Assembly: GCA_015059865.1 (NCBI GenBank)
Contig: SUZP01000006.1
Span: forward strand, 1-64,000
DNA: 64,000 nt
Direction of reading: 5' to 3'
Source: Rikenellaceae bacterium
Lineage (GTDB): Bacteria > Bacteroidota > Bacteroidia > Bacteroidales > Rikenellaceae
Below the pieces are notes generated by a model. That model was not told the origin of the DNA. It did no database searches and worked only from the letters and a program-made list of their open reading frames with translations. The position numbers and the translations under genes were made by a program. Positions 20,797 to 31,129 of this stretch are shown here, piece by piece; position 1 is the stretch's first letter, and each line of letters starts with the position of its first letter.

Positions 20797-21546
20797 TTAA
20801 TTGTGATGTTCAAGTACAGTATGTGGAATATGCCCGTGCGAAATTATCTGAATTGGGCAGTGGTAATTCTCTAATTGTTCGGCAGTTATGATATTCGAGT
20901 CGTGGCGATGTACGGTGCGATTTACACAGACAATGCTCTTCACAACGCTCGTTATAGTGCCCAAGTCGTGCGACACCATAACTATTGCCATACGCTCGTT
21001 CAGACGATGGAGCAGGGTGTATAGCTCATTCTCGAATTTATTATCGACAAAGTTAGTCGGCTCGTCGAGGATAAGCAGTTTGGGTTCCAAAATCACTGCT
21101 CGGCAGAGCAAGGCGCGTTGCATCTGTCCGCCCGAAATCTCGCTTATCTGTCTATCGGCAATATCTGCAACTCCCGCCATATCAAGTAGTTCCATAGCTC
21201 GCTTACGGTCGGCTGAGGTGTAGCGTTTCAGCATACCCTTCTCCGCCTGCAAACCCGACATCACAACCTCTACAACCGATATGGGGAACGAACGGTCGAA
21301 CTCTGCTTGCTGCGGAAGATAGCCAATAAGTCGGTGTCCGCGCTCGGAGAGAGTAGGGGAGTATGCGACCTCTCCACTGTGAGGTATAGTACCCAAAATA
21401 GCCTTTACAAGGGTGGTTTTACCACCTCCGTTAGGGCCTATAACTCCCAGAAAATCATCGGGGTAGATATCAAGCGATACATTTTCGAGCGCAGTTGTTT
21501 CGTCATACTGCACCGTTACATCTTTCAGCTGTACTATCGCCTCCAT
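20797..21546 (-). CDS. znuC: Metal (Zn/Mn-type) ABC transporter ATP-binding protein
   Basis: Walker A GPNGGGKTTLVKAIL, signature EISGGQMQRALLCRA, Walker B LLILDEP; next to ZnuA-like SBP. Confidence 0.85.
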   Translation of the reverse strand: MEAIVQLKDVTVQYDETTALENVSLDIYPDDFLGVIGPNGGGKTTLVKAILGTIPHSGEVAYSPTLSERGHRLIGYLPQQAEFDRSFPISVVEVVMSGLQAEKGMLKRYTSADRKRAMELLDMAGVADIADRQISEISGGQMQRALLCRAVILEPKLLILDEPTNFVDNKFENELYTLLHRLNERMAIVMVSHDLGTITSVVKSIVCVNRTVHRHDSNIITAEQLENYHCPIQIISHGHIPHTVLEHHN

Positions 21547-21548
21547 CT

Positions 21549-22481
21549 CTACTCGGTTATAAGGGTTACGATATGACGAATATTGCTGAAAATATCTTCG
21601 TCTAACGGATTAATTTCCACCGCAGTAGCGTTGATGTCTTTGCAGATGACCTCCACCGATGATGCAGGAAATTCCGATTGGTAGAAGATATGCTTTACCC
21701 CCTCTTTGCGAGCCTGCTCGATGATGCGAGCGAGGTGTTTTGCACTCGGCTCCTTGCCTTCGTGCTCCACTGCCACCTGCGTAAGTCCGTAGTCGCGAGC
21801 GAGATAGGTGAGTGCAGGGTGATAGATGAAGATGGTTGTGCGAGGTGATTGACGACACATCTCGGCAACCTCCTCGTCGAGTTCTAACAACTTAATACAT
21901 AGGGTAGTATAGCACTCTTCGTACTTTGTCGAATCGGGCATCTCGCGAGCGATGGCGTGATATGTATTCTCAGCCATCTTGCTGAGAGCCTTTGGCGAAC
22001 ACCACACATGTGGGTCGATGCCGTGCGCGTGGTGGTGTGAGTTGTGGTTGTGGTCGTGGTCGTGGTCGTGGTCGTGTGAGCAATCGTGGTTGCAAGTAGT
22101 TGAGTTTGCGTTGTGAGCGTGCGAGCAGCTGCCAGCAATCAACTCTATACCTTGTGAGAGGTTGATAATCTGCTCGTTACGAGCAATACGATGTAGCAGT
22201 GCCTGCTCAAATTCGAGCAATCCAGTGCCAAAGACAAAGCGTGCAGTCTCAACCTCGCGCAGCTGCTTGGGTGTGGGCTCGAAGGTTTCTGGCGAAGCGC
22301 CTTGTGGAACGAGTACCGAGACCTCGAAGTCATCGCCTAAAATGCTCTCAACCAATGGTTTAAGCGGTGCAATCGAGACAACAGCACGATTTTCGACAAC
22401 AACTTTTCGCTCAGCACAACCCATAAATAGTAGTGTTGTGATAAGCAGCAGGAAAATATATGATAATTTTGTTCGTTTCAT
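21549..22481 (-). CDS. znuA: Metal ABC transporter substrate-binding lipoprotein, ZnuA-like, with His-rich loop
   Basis: Lipobox LFMGC; His/Asp-rich loop HDHDHDHDHNHNSHHHAHG, HGIDPHVWCSPK. Confidence 0.88.
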   Translation of the reverse strand: MKRTKLSYIFLLLITTLLFMGCAERKVVVENRAVVSIAPLKPLVESILGDDFEVSVLVPQGASPETFEPTPKQLREVETARFVFGTGLLEFEQALLHRIARNEQIINLSQGIELIAGSCSHAHNANSTTCNHDCSHDHDHDHDHNHNSHHHAHGIDPHVWCSPKALSKMAENTYHAIAREMPDSTKYEECYTTLCIKLLELDEEVAEMCRQSPRTTIFIYHPALTYLARDYGLTQVAVEHEGKEPSAKHLARIIEQARKEGVKHIFYQSEFPASSVEVICKDINATAVEINPLDEDIFSNIRHIVTLITE

Positions 22482-22633
22482 ATAATGTAACTATTCGCTA
22501 CAAATAAAATTTAACATAATATACATATTACACACAAAGGTATGTAGGGCGTCAAAGAGGGTGGTTGGCCATAGATTGCGCCAAATTTTGACGACCATCA
22601 TCGCTTTAATCTGCCGTACTTTGTTTCGCCCCA

Positions 22634-22641
22634 CAAAGATA
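22634..22641 (-). promoter_or_regulatory. Minus-strand -7 element TATCTTTG upstream of znuA
   Basis: CAAAGATA on plus strand; implies a ~145-nt znuA 5' UTR. Confidence 0.4.
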
Positions 22642-22872
22642 GAAATAAATTTGTAGAGATTTCCACAATTTTTTCTTTTTTATCTCTATTTGAAAAAGAT
22701 TTATTCTACCGATATTTTTCGGTTTATTCGTTGTCTATCAGCAAGTTAAATATCTTTTTTGTGGAAAATTAACGCTCTGAGAATCGCTTATTTAAATTTT
22801 CGTGAGGGGTTGGGCGTAAATTTTAGCCCAAAAAAGAGCAAAATGGCTCTATATATAAATAAGGTATCAAAA

Positions 22873-22901
22873 AATATAGGGTAGTCCGACTACCCTATAT
22901 T
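22873..22901. terminator. Terminator hairpin downstream of the XRE gene
   Basis: AATATAGGGTAG-TCCGA-CTACCCTATATT flanked by A and T runs. Confidence 0.8.
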
Positions 22902-22932
22902 TTTTTGTCTACCTGACGCACTACGGTCATTG

Positions 22933-23352
22933 CTATCTCTTTGGTCGCAACTCCTCGAAGGTCTGGTCGCGATAGACGATAATAATCTTCTCAATATCGG
23001 AACGCCCAAGTTGAGCAGTCGAGAGTGTTGGTACATCGGGTGCAATGTTTGAATTGTCGCTTTTACTCGCAGCTCCTTCCGATAAATCAAAGAGAGTTCC
23101 CGAACTCGCTACCTGACTCTCCGATGTCGAAATTGGAATATTTGCATTGCGCATCTCCTCGGCATCGCCGAGCAGCCAGTAGGGATTTATTTGAGGAAAG
23201 CGATTGACAATTTTGCACAACAACTCAAAGCTCGGTTTGTTGCGACCACTCAAAATATGAGATATTGCAGCCGGCTTCACTTCGAGAATTTCTGCGAGCC
23301 TACTTGCTGTCAAATTCTCATTCTGCATCAAAATACGCAATTTTTCGTTCAT
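22933..23352 (-). CDS. XRE-family helix-turn-helix regulator
   Basis: 139 aa; N-terminal HTH_3 (MNEKLRILMQNENLTASRLAEILEVKPAAISHILSGRNKPSFELLCKIVNRFP). Confidence 0.88.
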   Translation of the reverse strand: MNEKLRILMQNENLTASRLAEILEVKPAAISHILSGRNKPSFELLCKIVNRFPQINPYWLLGDAEEMRNANIPISTSESQVASSGTLFDLSEGAASKSDNSNIAPDVPTLSTAQLGRSDIEKIIIVYRDQTFEELRPKR

Positions 23353-23364
23353 CTTCGTAAGTTT

Positions 23365-23832
23365 TTACAAAGGTAATAAAAGTTTACAATATAAACAAAC
23401 TAAATCTTACATTTGTAAAATGTTAATAAGTGTTAATAACTGTTACATTTGTTAATATGCCAATAACGGTTAAAACTCTAAATCTAATTTATATTATATT
23501 CTACTTTATATAAACACTTATAAAATGCTGATTATTAAATACTAAAACATTGTTTAATATATGCATAATCGGCGTTTGTGTTTAAATACGAGTATAGATG
23601 GTATTTTGCTTATAATTTAGGTTATATAAATATTGTAAATGATTGATATTTAGTAAATTAATTTTAATAGTTCAATATGTGAATACTATTAAAATAGCTC
23701 TATTTGCTGAGGAAAAACGGGTGTTATTACGATTTACAAATGTTACTCAATATTAGATATTAACACACTGTTTATATTACAAATGTTAATTATTTGGTGT
23801 TGGTTGTTCGGTTTATTACTTTACAAATGTAA
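23365..23832. promoter_or_regulatory. Operator-like array of TTACA-N2-TGTAA dyads upstream of the XRE gene
   Basis: Copies at 23365 (TTACAAAGGTAA), 23407 (TTACATTTGTAA), 23443 (TTACATTTGTTAA), 23734 (TTACAAATGTTA), 23777 (TTACAAATGTTAA), 23821 (TTACAAATGTAA). Confidence 0.5.
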
Positions 23833-24016
23833 ATAACGAGGCGCGAATTGGTTAAATTTATCGACTTTTGAAGATATTTCGGGAAATCAATCACACTACC
23901 CTGCTCCATTCGTGAAAATTTGGCTATATTATGTTAAATATATCTATGAAAAATGCAGGAAATACACTATGTATTATCCTGCATTTTAGATAGTTACAGA
24001 GTTATTAACAACTACC

Positions 24017-24403
24017 CTACTCTCTCAGTGCTGATGCTATTTCTGAAAACTCTTCTGGGGTTAAAACGAGCTTCTCGCGGCTGAAATCAACATCTTTTTC
24101 GCTGTTCATAGGAATAAGATGGATGTGTGCATGAGGTACTTCAAGCCCCAAAACCACCGTTGCAACCCTCTTGCAGCCGCTAAATGCCTTGATTTTTTGT
24201 GCAACTTGCTTGGCAAAGAGTATCATACCCTGCAATGTGTCATCGTCGAGGTCGTAGAGATAGTCCACTTCCTGCTTTGGAATAACGAGTGTATGCCCCT
24301 TTGCAAGTGGGCTGATGTCAAGAAATGCGTAGTAGCGGTCATCCTCTGCTACCTTGTAGCTCGGAATTTCGCCTGCTACTATTCGTGAAAAAACTGTTGC
24401 CAT
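24017..24403 (-). CDS. HIT-family (histidine triad) hydrolase
   Basis: 128 aa; GLEVPHAHIHLIPM HIT motif, MATVFSRIVAGEIPSYKV start. Confidence 0.94.
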   Translation of the reverse strand: MATVFSRIVAGEIPSYKVAEDDRYYAFLDISPLAKGHTLVIPKQEVDYLYDLDDDTLQGMILFAKQVAQKIKAFSGCKRVATVVLGLEVPHAHIHLIPMNSEKDVDFSREKLVLTPEEFSEIASALRE

Positions 24404-24618
24404 AGTCTATATTAATTTAATGTGAAATATACGAAGCTATCTACTATTTTATTAGATAAGTCCCCTACCCTGCTATCTCTCTCTATTCAAGTTTCGCTGT
24501 TCGAATGTTGCGACTTTTCGAGGAGTTGATACCCTGTGAAGTCTATTATAAAATGTTTGATTTGTCGCATTTTCTCAAAGACACAGCGATAGTATGCCTA
24601 AAATAACTTTCAGCTATT

Positions 24619-26820
24619 TTACACATTCTCTCTATTTTCGATGCGTCTGACGCTCTCCATGCCCTTAATTTGGCGGAACTTGTCCATTAGAGCGTATAGA
24701 GAGTCGGCATCTTGTACATAGAGGCTCACCTTTCCCTCGAAAATACCATCGTGGCTACTCAGGTTAATCTCGCGCATATTGATACTGAAATCGTCTGAAA
24801 CTATGTGTGCGATGTCAGACAACATTCCCATACGGTCAATTCCGCGTAGCTCAATGGTCGAAAGATAGGCCGTAGCTTTGTGCTGTGACCACCTAATCTT
24901 ATCTTTTATGATATTCTTGCCATACTGAGATGCAAGGCGATTGAGCTCATCGCAAGTAGCCTTATGAACGACGATTTTGTCGGTTACAGGGTCGCGAAAT
25001 CCCACAACATTATCTCCCGGAAGAGGGTTGCAGCAAGTGGCAATAGCAAAGCTGTCGTCGGGTGTTCCCTCTTGTTTGCTATCCTCTATATCTTCATCTT
25101 CGTCTTTGCGTAATTGCCAGAATTTCAGTAGCTTGCTGCTCGATGATGACTTCAATATCTTCTCGATATTGTCGAGCGATATGATGCCTGCGCCAATGTG
25201 ACTGTAAAATTCGTCTTTGTATCTGCAACCATAGGCCTGCATCGCCTTGCGCAGTACGCGACCACTCATCGTTACATCAAACTCGGCTAACTTGCTTTCG
25301 AACAATGCAATACCATTTTCGATGTTGTTTTGCTGTTCGCGTTTAAGGAAGGCTGTAATCTTCTGCTTGGCCTTTGTTGTAGTCACCACATCGAGCCATT
25401 CGGCCTTAGGCTTGGCATTGTCTGCCGTGATAATTTCAATCTGGTCGCCCCACTTCAAAGACTTGGTTACAGCCTCGATTTTATGGTTTATTTTGGCTCC
25501 TATGGCGTGGTCACCAATCTTGGTGTGAATGTCGTAGGCAAAGTCGAGTGCAGTGGCTCCGTATGGTAGCTGTCGCTGCTCGCCCTTTGGCGTAAATACC
25601 GTAATCTCAGAGGTGTAGAGCGACAATTTGAAGTTGTCGAGAAACTCTACGGCACTCTCAGTTGGACTATTCAGCGCATCTCTAACCTTTTTGAGCCAAG
25701 TGTCGAAGGCATCATCGTTCTGCGATAGTGTCGCCTTCTTGTATTTCCAATGGGCAGCAAAGCCTCGCTCGGCAATCTCCTCCATACGCTGGGTACGGAT
25801 TTGCACCTCCACCCAGTGTCCATCAGGCCCCATAACTGTCGAGTGTAGAGCCTCGTAACCATTCGCCTTTGGCATTGATATCCAATCGCGCAAACGGTCC
25901 TGCTTAGGGGCGTAAATATCTGTGATATTGGAGTATATCTGCCAACACTGTGTCTTTTCGGATGGAAATGGCAGTGTCTGGAATACGATACGAATGGCAA
26001 ACAGGTCGTAAATCTCCTCGAAAGGTATCTGCTTGCGCTGCATCTTTGTCCATATCGAATAGATGCTCTTTACGCGCCCTGAGATTTCGTATTTGATGTT
26101 GTTGCGGTCTAATACCTCGATTATGGGTTTACAGAAGCGGTCTATATACTCTTGTCGTTTCTCGGCACTCTGCGCCAACAACCCACTAATCTTCTCGTAC
26201 TCCTCCGGGAAACGGTACTTCATACAGAGGTCCTCCAACTCGGTCTTTATCGGGTATAATCCGAGTCGATATGCCAATGGAGCAAAGAGGTATATTGTTT
26301 CGCCTGTAATTTTAATCTGTTTATTTAGAGGCATATACTGCAATGTGCGCATATTGTGCAGGCGGTCTGCAATCTTGATAAGGATTACACGCACATCGTC
26401 AGAAAGGGTGAGCAGTACCTTACGGAAATACTCTGCCTGCTCCGAGGTGTCAGCGTTGAATACGCCCGATATTTTGGTCAAGCCATCGACCATCGAGGCA
26501 ATCTTGGGGCCGAATATATGCTCCATATCCTCGACCGTATAGTCGGTATCCTCTACAACATCGTGCAGTAGGGCTGCTACCACCGACTTTACCCCCAAGC
26601 CAATCTCGTCAATTACGATTTGTGCTACGGCTATCGGGTGTAGAAGATAGGGCTCGCCCGAACGGCGACGCACACCCGAATGAGCCTCTTTTGCAAGAAA
26701 ATAGGCGCGCTTGATGAAGTCCCAGTCATCCTCGCCCTTGCATATCTTCTTGCACGATTCAAGCAGCCTTTCGTAGGCCTTGTTAATTACCTTTTCGTCG
26801 TCGATTGTATAATTGCCCAT
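24619..26820 (-). CDS. RelA/SpoT-family (p)ppGpp synthetase/hydrolase
   Basis: 733 aa; HD domain (ALLHDVVEDTDYT), synthetase (ISMPKANGYEALHSTVMG), TGS and ACT domains. Confidence 0.95.
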   Translation of the reverse strand: MGNYTIDDEKVINKAYERLLESCKKICKGEDDWDFIKRAYFLAKEAHSGVRRRSGEPYLLHPIAVAQIVIDEIGLGVKSVVAALLHDVVEDTDYTVEDMEHIFGPKIASMVDGLTKISGVFNADTSEQAEYFRKVLLTLSDDVRVILIKIADRLHNMRTLQYMPLNKQIKITGETIYLFAPLAYRLGLYPIKTELEDLCMKYRFPEEYEKISGLLAQSAEKRQEYIDRFCKPIIEVLDRNNIKYEISGRVKSIYSIWTKMQRKQIPFEEIYDLFAIRIVFQTLPFPSEKTQCWQIYSNITDIYAPKQDRLRDWISMPKANGYEALHSTVMGPDGHWVEVQIRTQRMEEIAERGFAAHWKYKKATLSQNDDAFDTWLKKVRDALNSPTESAVEFLDNFKLSLYTSEITVFTPKGEQRQLPYGATALDFAYDIHTKIGDHAIGAKINHKIEAVTKSLKWGDQIEIITADNAKPKAEWLDVVTTTKAKQKITAFLKREQQNNIENGIALFESKLAEFDVTMSGRVLRKAMQAYGCRYKDEFYSHIGAGIISLDNIEKILKSSSSSKLLKFWQLRKDEDEDIEDSKQEGTPDDSFAIATCCNPLPGDNVVGFRDPVTDKIVVHKATCDELNRLASQYGKNIIKDKIRWSQHKATAYLSTIELRGIDRMGMLSDIAHIVSDDFSINMREINLSSHDGIFEGKVSLYVQDADSLYALMDKFRQIKGMESVRRIENRENV

Positions 26821-26918
26821 AACCTATATACCTCTAAAAACCAATATTGAGAGCAGTACCGCCCGCGTTTACGGGTACGGTACTTAGCTCTCGTTTCAAA
26901 GGCTTGTAAAAGCCTCTG

Positions 26919-27923
26919 TTACTTTGTCATAGCCTCGCGTAGCTTAGCTTCGATTTCGTCGCACAAAGCTTTGTCCGAAGTCAATAACTCCTTCACAGCA
27001 TCGCGACCTTGGCCAATCTTCTTCTCGCCATACGAGAACCACGAGCCAGCCTTCTTGATAATCTCGTAATCTACTGCTAAGTCAAGAATCTCGCCAATCT
27101 TCGAGATGCCCTCGCCGAACATAATGTCGAACTCTGCCTTCTTGAATGGAGGTGCCACCTTATTCTTCACAACCTTTACACGGGTGCGTGTTCCGAGTTG
27201 CTCCTCGCCATCTTTGATAACCGAGGTGCGGCGAATGTCGATACGCACGCTGGCGTAGAACTTCAACGCATTACCACCGGTTGTAGTCTCAGGATTACCA
27301 TATACCACACCAATCTTATCACGCAACTGGTTGATAAAGATGCAGACGGTCTTGGTCTTTGCGATGCTTGCGGTCAATTTACGCAACGCCTGCGACATCA
27401 ATCGTGCCTGCAAACCCATCTTCGAGTCGCCCATCTCGCCCTCGATTTCAGCCTTTGGAGTAAGAGCTGCCACCGAGTCGATGACGATAATGTCGATTGC
27501 GCTCGAACGAATCAACGAGTCGGCAATTTCGAGTGCCTGCTCGCCATTGTCGGGTTGCGATACGAGAAGATTTTCAACATCGACACCCAACTTCTGTGCG
27601 TAGAAGCTGTCGAAAGCGTGCTCTGCATCGATAAATGCAGCGATACCGCCAGCCTTCTGCGCCTCGGCAATAGCGTGGATTGCGAGGGTTGTCTTACCTG
27701 ACGACTCAGGACCAAAAATCTCGATTACACGACCTTTTGGGTAGCCACCCACGCCGAGTGCAACATCGAGAGTGATTGAGCCTGTCGGGATAACCGGCAC
27801 ATTCTCAATATTTTCGCTCGACATCTGCATAATCGCGCCCTTGCCAAAATCCTTCTCGATTTTAGCCATTACCGCCTTCAAGACCTTCATCTTCTCGGCA
27901 TTCTGTGTTGTTACTTCGCTCAT
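26919..27923 (-). CDS. recA: Recombinase RecA
   Basis: 334 aa; [23 protein letters not shown] and [28 protein letters not shown]. Confidence 0.98.
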   Translation of the reverse strand: MSEVTTQNAEKMKVLKAVMAKIEKDFGKGAIMQMSSENIENVPVIPTGSITLDVALGVGGYPKGRVIEIFGPESSGKTTLAIHAIAEAQKAGGIAAFIDAEHAFDSFYAQKLGVDVENLLVSQPDNGEQALEIADSLIRSSAIDIIVIDSVAALTPKAEIEGEMGDSKMGLQARLMSQALRKLTASIAKTKTVCIFINQLRDKIGVVYGNPETTTGGNALKFYASVRIDIRRTSVIKDGEEQLGTRTRVKVVKNKVAPPFKKAEFDIMFGEGISKIGEILDLAVDYEIIKKAGSWFSYGEKKIGQGRDAVKELLTSDKALCDEIEAKLREAMTK

Positions 27924-28049
27924 AGTATATTGTGTTTTAATTATTATTTCTCTCTAATCTCTTTTTCCGAAGGAAAAACTTTTTCCAAAGTTAAGAATTT
28001 TTTTTGAAAAAATAGTACTCGTCTAATCAACTTTTTTCTTTTTTCTCTT

Positions 28050-28083
28050 TAATTCTCAATTCTTAATTCTCAATTCTCAATTT
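28050..28083. repeat. Heptamer array (CTCAATT)n
   Basis: TTAATTCTCAATTCTTAATTCTCAATTCTCAATT. Confidence 0.85.
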
Positions 28084-28090
28084 TGGCGGT

Positions 28091-28300
28091 TTAATCCCAA
28101 AGTAAACTGCCAATAATCTGCTCGTTGAACTCCTCTTCGGTGTTGTTGAGTCGCTTCATACACTGCGGACAACGAATTGCTGTCTCTGTTTCGATGTGGC
28201 AAAAGCCATCTTCGCAGTCAAATCCCATAAATCCCAAGCCGGTCAAGTGCATAAACTCCGTTCCGCAATGCTTGCATCTGATAGTGTGTCCTGTTCCCAT
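28091..28300 (-). CDS. Small zinc-ribbon-like hypothetical protein
   Basis: 69 aa; two CxxC pairs (CKHCGTEF, CPQCMKRL). Confidence 0.65.
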   Translation of the reverse strand: MGTGHTIRCKHCGTEFMHLTGLGFMGFDCEDGFCHIETETAIRCPQCMKRLNNTEEEFNEQIIGSLLWD

Positions 28301-28394
28301 AATAGTATAATTTTAAGGTTTTACATTTACTTTCACGATGCAAAGGTATGGGGTGTTTTTGACAACTCTTGTCAAAATTGAAAAAATAATTGGT

Positions 28395-28578
28395 AAATTT
28401 TTCACAAATCTTCGGATAGTGAAATGCTCACATAGGCTTACTATGCTGCGCTTTCACTCCCTCGCTTTGCACAAAATTTCCTCAATTCTTTTCAATTTTG
28501 AGTTGCGTATGGTGAGCGATATCGTAAATTTTGCCAAATTTTTCACAAATCTTCGGATAGCGAAATGCTCACATAGGC
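28395..28578. repeat. Two 43-bp near-identical direct repeats in an imperfect-palindromic intergenic element
   Basis: AAATTTTTCACAAATCTTCGGATAG(T/C)GAAATGCTCACATAGGC at 28395-28437 and 28536-28578. Confidence 0.85.
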
Positions 28579-28652
28579 CGTGCAACTAAACTGGGGGTTA
28601 CTGGGGATTACTGGGGGCGCACCTGCGGTGCTTTACTGGGGAGCGCAGCGAT

Positions 28653-28689
28653 TTAATTGACGAATTGACAATTGACAATTGACAATTAA
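28653..28689. repeat. Heptamer array (ATTGACA)n in composite element
   Basis: TTAATTGACGAATTGACAATTGACAATTGACAATTAA. Confidence 0.9.
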
Positions 28690-28884
28690 TGTATTCTTTG
28701 TTTTATATACTCCTCCCCTGAATTAGCGGCGCAGAAAGTAATTCTGCATTTTTAATTTTTAATTTTGCATTTTGCATTTTGAATTTTGCATTTCTCTTGT
28801 CCTCTAATATAGTATCCTCTCAACAAAATAGAGGCTAACCCCTGCGGATTAGCCCCCATTTCTATTTATTAGTATCCTTTTCGG

Positions 28885-30123
28885 TTACTCAGCGAACGAG
28901 TGAATTACCACACCCGAACGCAATTTTGGCTCAAACCAAGTGGTCTTTGGTGGCATAATATTGCCCGTATCAGCGATGTTGATAAGCTGACGCATCGAAA
29001 CTGGATAGAGAGCGAAGGCAACCTTCATCTCGCCCGAATCAACGCGCTTCTGCAACTCGCCCAAACCACGAATACCACCTACGAAGTCGATACGCTTCGA
29101 AGTGCGCAAGTCGGCGATACCGAGCAACTTATCGAGTACGAGGTTAGACAAAATCGTAACATCGAGAACACCGATAGGGTCTGCATCGTTGTAGCGACCT
29201 TCCTTTGCAGTGAAGCTGTACCACTCGCCTCCGAGATACATCGAGAAGTTGTGCAATGCGTTTGGCTTGTAAATCTCCTTACCAACCTTCTCCACAACGA
29301 AATCCTCCTCCAAAGCTGCAAGGAACTCAGCCTCGCTCAATCCGTTCAAATCCTTAACTACGCGGTTGTAGTCGATGATACGGAGATGCGACTCAGGGAA
29401 GGTAACAGCCAAGAAGTAGCAGTACTCCTCCTCGCCGGTGTGGTTTGGATTTTTGCTCTGACACTCTGCACCTACGCGAGCAGCAGCTGCTGTACGGTGG
29501 TGGCCATCAGCTACATAGAGTGCTGGAACGGTTGCGAAGACCGAAGTGATTTGCTCGTTATACTTGGTAGGAACAACCCACATTGTATGGCCAAAACCAT
29601 CCTCTGCGACGAAGTCGTAGTCAGGCTCTGCCTTTGTAACCTCGGCAACGATAGCGTCAATCTCGGCGCGGTCTGGATATGCGAAGAATACAGGCTCGAT
29701 ATTAGCCTTCTGGTTGCGGACATGCTTCATACGGTCCTCCTCCTTGTCGGTGCGGGTAAGCTCGTGCTTCTTGATAGCACCTGAGAGGTAATCCTCGAAG
29801 TGGCAGCACATTACAAGGCCATACTGAGTGCGGCCATCCATAGTCTGAGCATAGATGTAGTAGTGCTCCTCGCCATCCTGCTGCAACCAGCCCTTCTCTT
29901 GCCACTTTGCAAAGTTCTCGACAGCCTTGTCGTAGACCTCCTGTGAATGCTCGTCAGCGATAGGCTCGAAATCAATCTCAGGTTTGATGATGTGGAGCAG
30001 AGAACGCTCTGTTGCCTCTGCCTTAGCCTCAACAGAGTTGAGTACATCGTATGGGCGAGAAGCTACCTCCTGCGCCAACTCCTTTGGTGGGCGAATACCC
30101 TTGAAAGGTTTAATGCGTACCAT
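28885..30123 (-). CDS. DUF1015 family protein
   Basis: 412 aa; IKPFKGIRPPKELAQEVASRPYDVLNSVEA and YVADGHHRTAAA; after serC-serA. Confidence 0.9.
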   Translation of the reverse strand: MVRIKPFKGIRPPKELAQEVASRPYDVLNSVEAKAEATERSLLHIIKPEIDFEPIADEHSQEVYDKAVENFAKWQEKGWLQQDGEEHYYIYAQTMDGRTQYGLVMCCHFEDYLSGAIKKHELTRTDKEEDRMKHVRNQKANIEPVFFAYPDRAEIDAIVAEVTKAEPDYDFVAEDGFGHTMWVVPTKYNEQITSVFATVPALYVADGHHRTAAAARVGAECQSKNPNHTGEEEYCYFLAVTFPESHLRIIDYNRVVKDLNGLSEAEFLAALEEDFVVEKVGKEIYKPNALHNFSMYLGGEWYSFTAKEGRYNDADPIGVLDVTILSNLVLDKLLGIADLRTSKRIDFVGGIRGLGELQKRVDSGEMKVAFALYPVSMRQLINIADTGNIMPPKTTWFEPKLRSGVVIHSFAE

Positions 30124-30127
30124 ACTT

Positions 30128-31051
30128 CTATTTATTTACTTGGAAACGGGTGTTTCCGTTTACAAAATAATCTACAATCTGTCGTGCAGCTGCAAGGCCT
30201 GCGTTGATATTTGCCTCGGCAGTCTCGGCACCCATCTTCTTCGGTGTTCCGAAGTAGCGCTTACCAAACTTCTCGGCATACTCCGCAGCGGCATCAGGAG
30301 CAACATCGGTGATATAGTGTAAATCCTCACGCTCCTCCATTGCCTTCGCCAAGCCAGCCTCGTCGATGACCTCCTTGCGGGCGGTATTTACGAGAGTAGC
30401 ACCCTTCGGCATCGACATTGCAAGGTCGTAACCGATTGAGCCTTTGGTCTGAGGTGTTGCAGGAATATGCAACGAGAGAAAATCTGCACGGCGATACAAC
30501 TCCTCCACCGAATCAACCTTCTCAACTCCATCAGCCTCGAATACGGCTGCGTCAGAGATAAATGGGTCGTAGGCGATAACATTCATACCGAGAGCCTTAC
30601 CCTTGCGACCTACCAACTTGCCGACATTTCCGTAGGCGTGAATTGCGAGGGTCTTGCCAATAAGCTCGTGACCTGTGCCCGGAGTGAGCTGATTGCGCGA
30701 CATATAGACCATAAAGCAGAGTGCCAACTCCGCCACTGCATTTGAGTTCTGTCCCGGAGTGTTCATAACAACGACACCGCGCTGCTTTGCCTCCTCACAA
30801 TCAACATTGTCGAAGCCAGCACCGGCACGAACAACGATTTTGAGGTTTTTAGCAGCCTCCAACACCTCCTTGGTAACCTTGTCGCTACGCACAATCATAG
30901 CGTCTACATCAGCCACCGCTGCGAGCAACTCGCCCTTATCCGTGTATTTTTCGAGCAGTACGACCTCATAATTTGCCGCCTGCAAAATCTCTTTAATGCC
31001 ATCTACTGCCTTCTTAGCAAATGGCTTTTCGGTTGCAATAAGAACTTTCAT
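30128..31051 (-). CDS. serA: D-3-phosphoglycerate dehydrogenase
   Basis: NAD-dependent 2-hydroxyacid dehydrogenase (VRAGAGFDNVDCEEAKQRGVVVMNTPGQNSNAVAELAL); start MKVLIATEKPF at 31051 preferred over ORF-track 31126. Confidence 0.9.
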   Translation of the reverse strand: MKVLIATEKPFAKKAVDGIKEILQAANYEVVLLEKYTDKGELLAAVADVDAMIVRSDKVTKEVLEAAKNLKIVVRAGAGFDNVDCEEAKQRGVVVMNTPGQNSNAVAELALCFMVYMSRNQLTPGTGHELIGKTLAIHAYGNVGKLVGRKGKALGMNVIAYDPFISDAAVFEADGVEKVDSVEELYRRADFLSLHIPATPQTKGSIGYDLAMSMPKGATLVNTARKEVIDEAGLAKAMEEREDLHYITDVAPDAAAEYAEKFGKRYFGTPKKMGAETAEANINAGLAAARQIVDYFVNGNTRFQVNK

Positions 31052-31129
31052 ACCTTTTAATAATGATGTGAAATATATTACTTTTTCCTCTTTTTTCTCG
31101 TAAGTATATGGAACTATTGTAGCCATATA

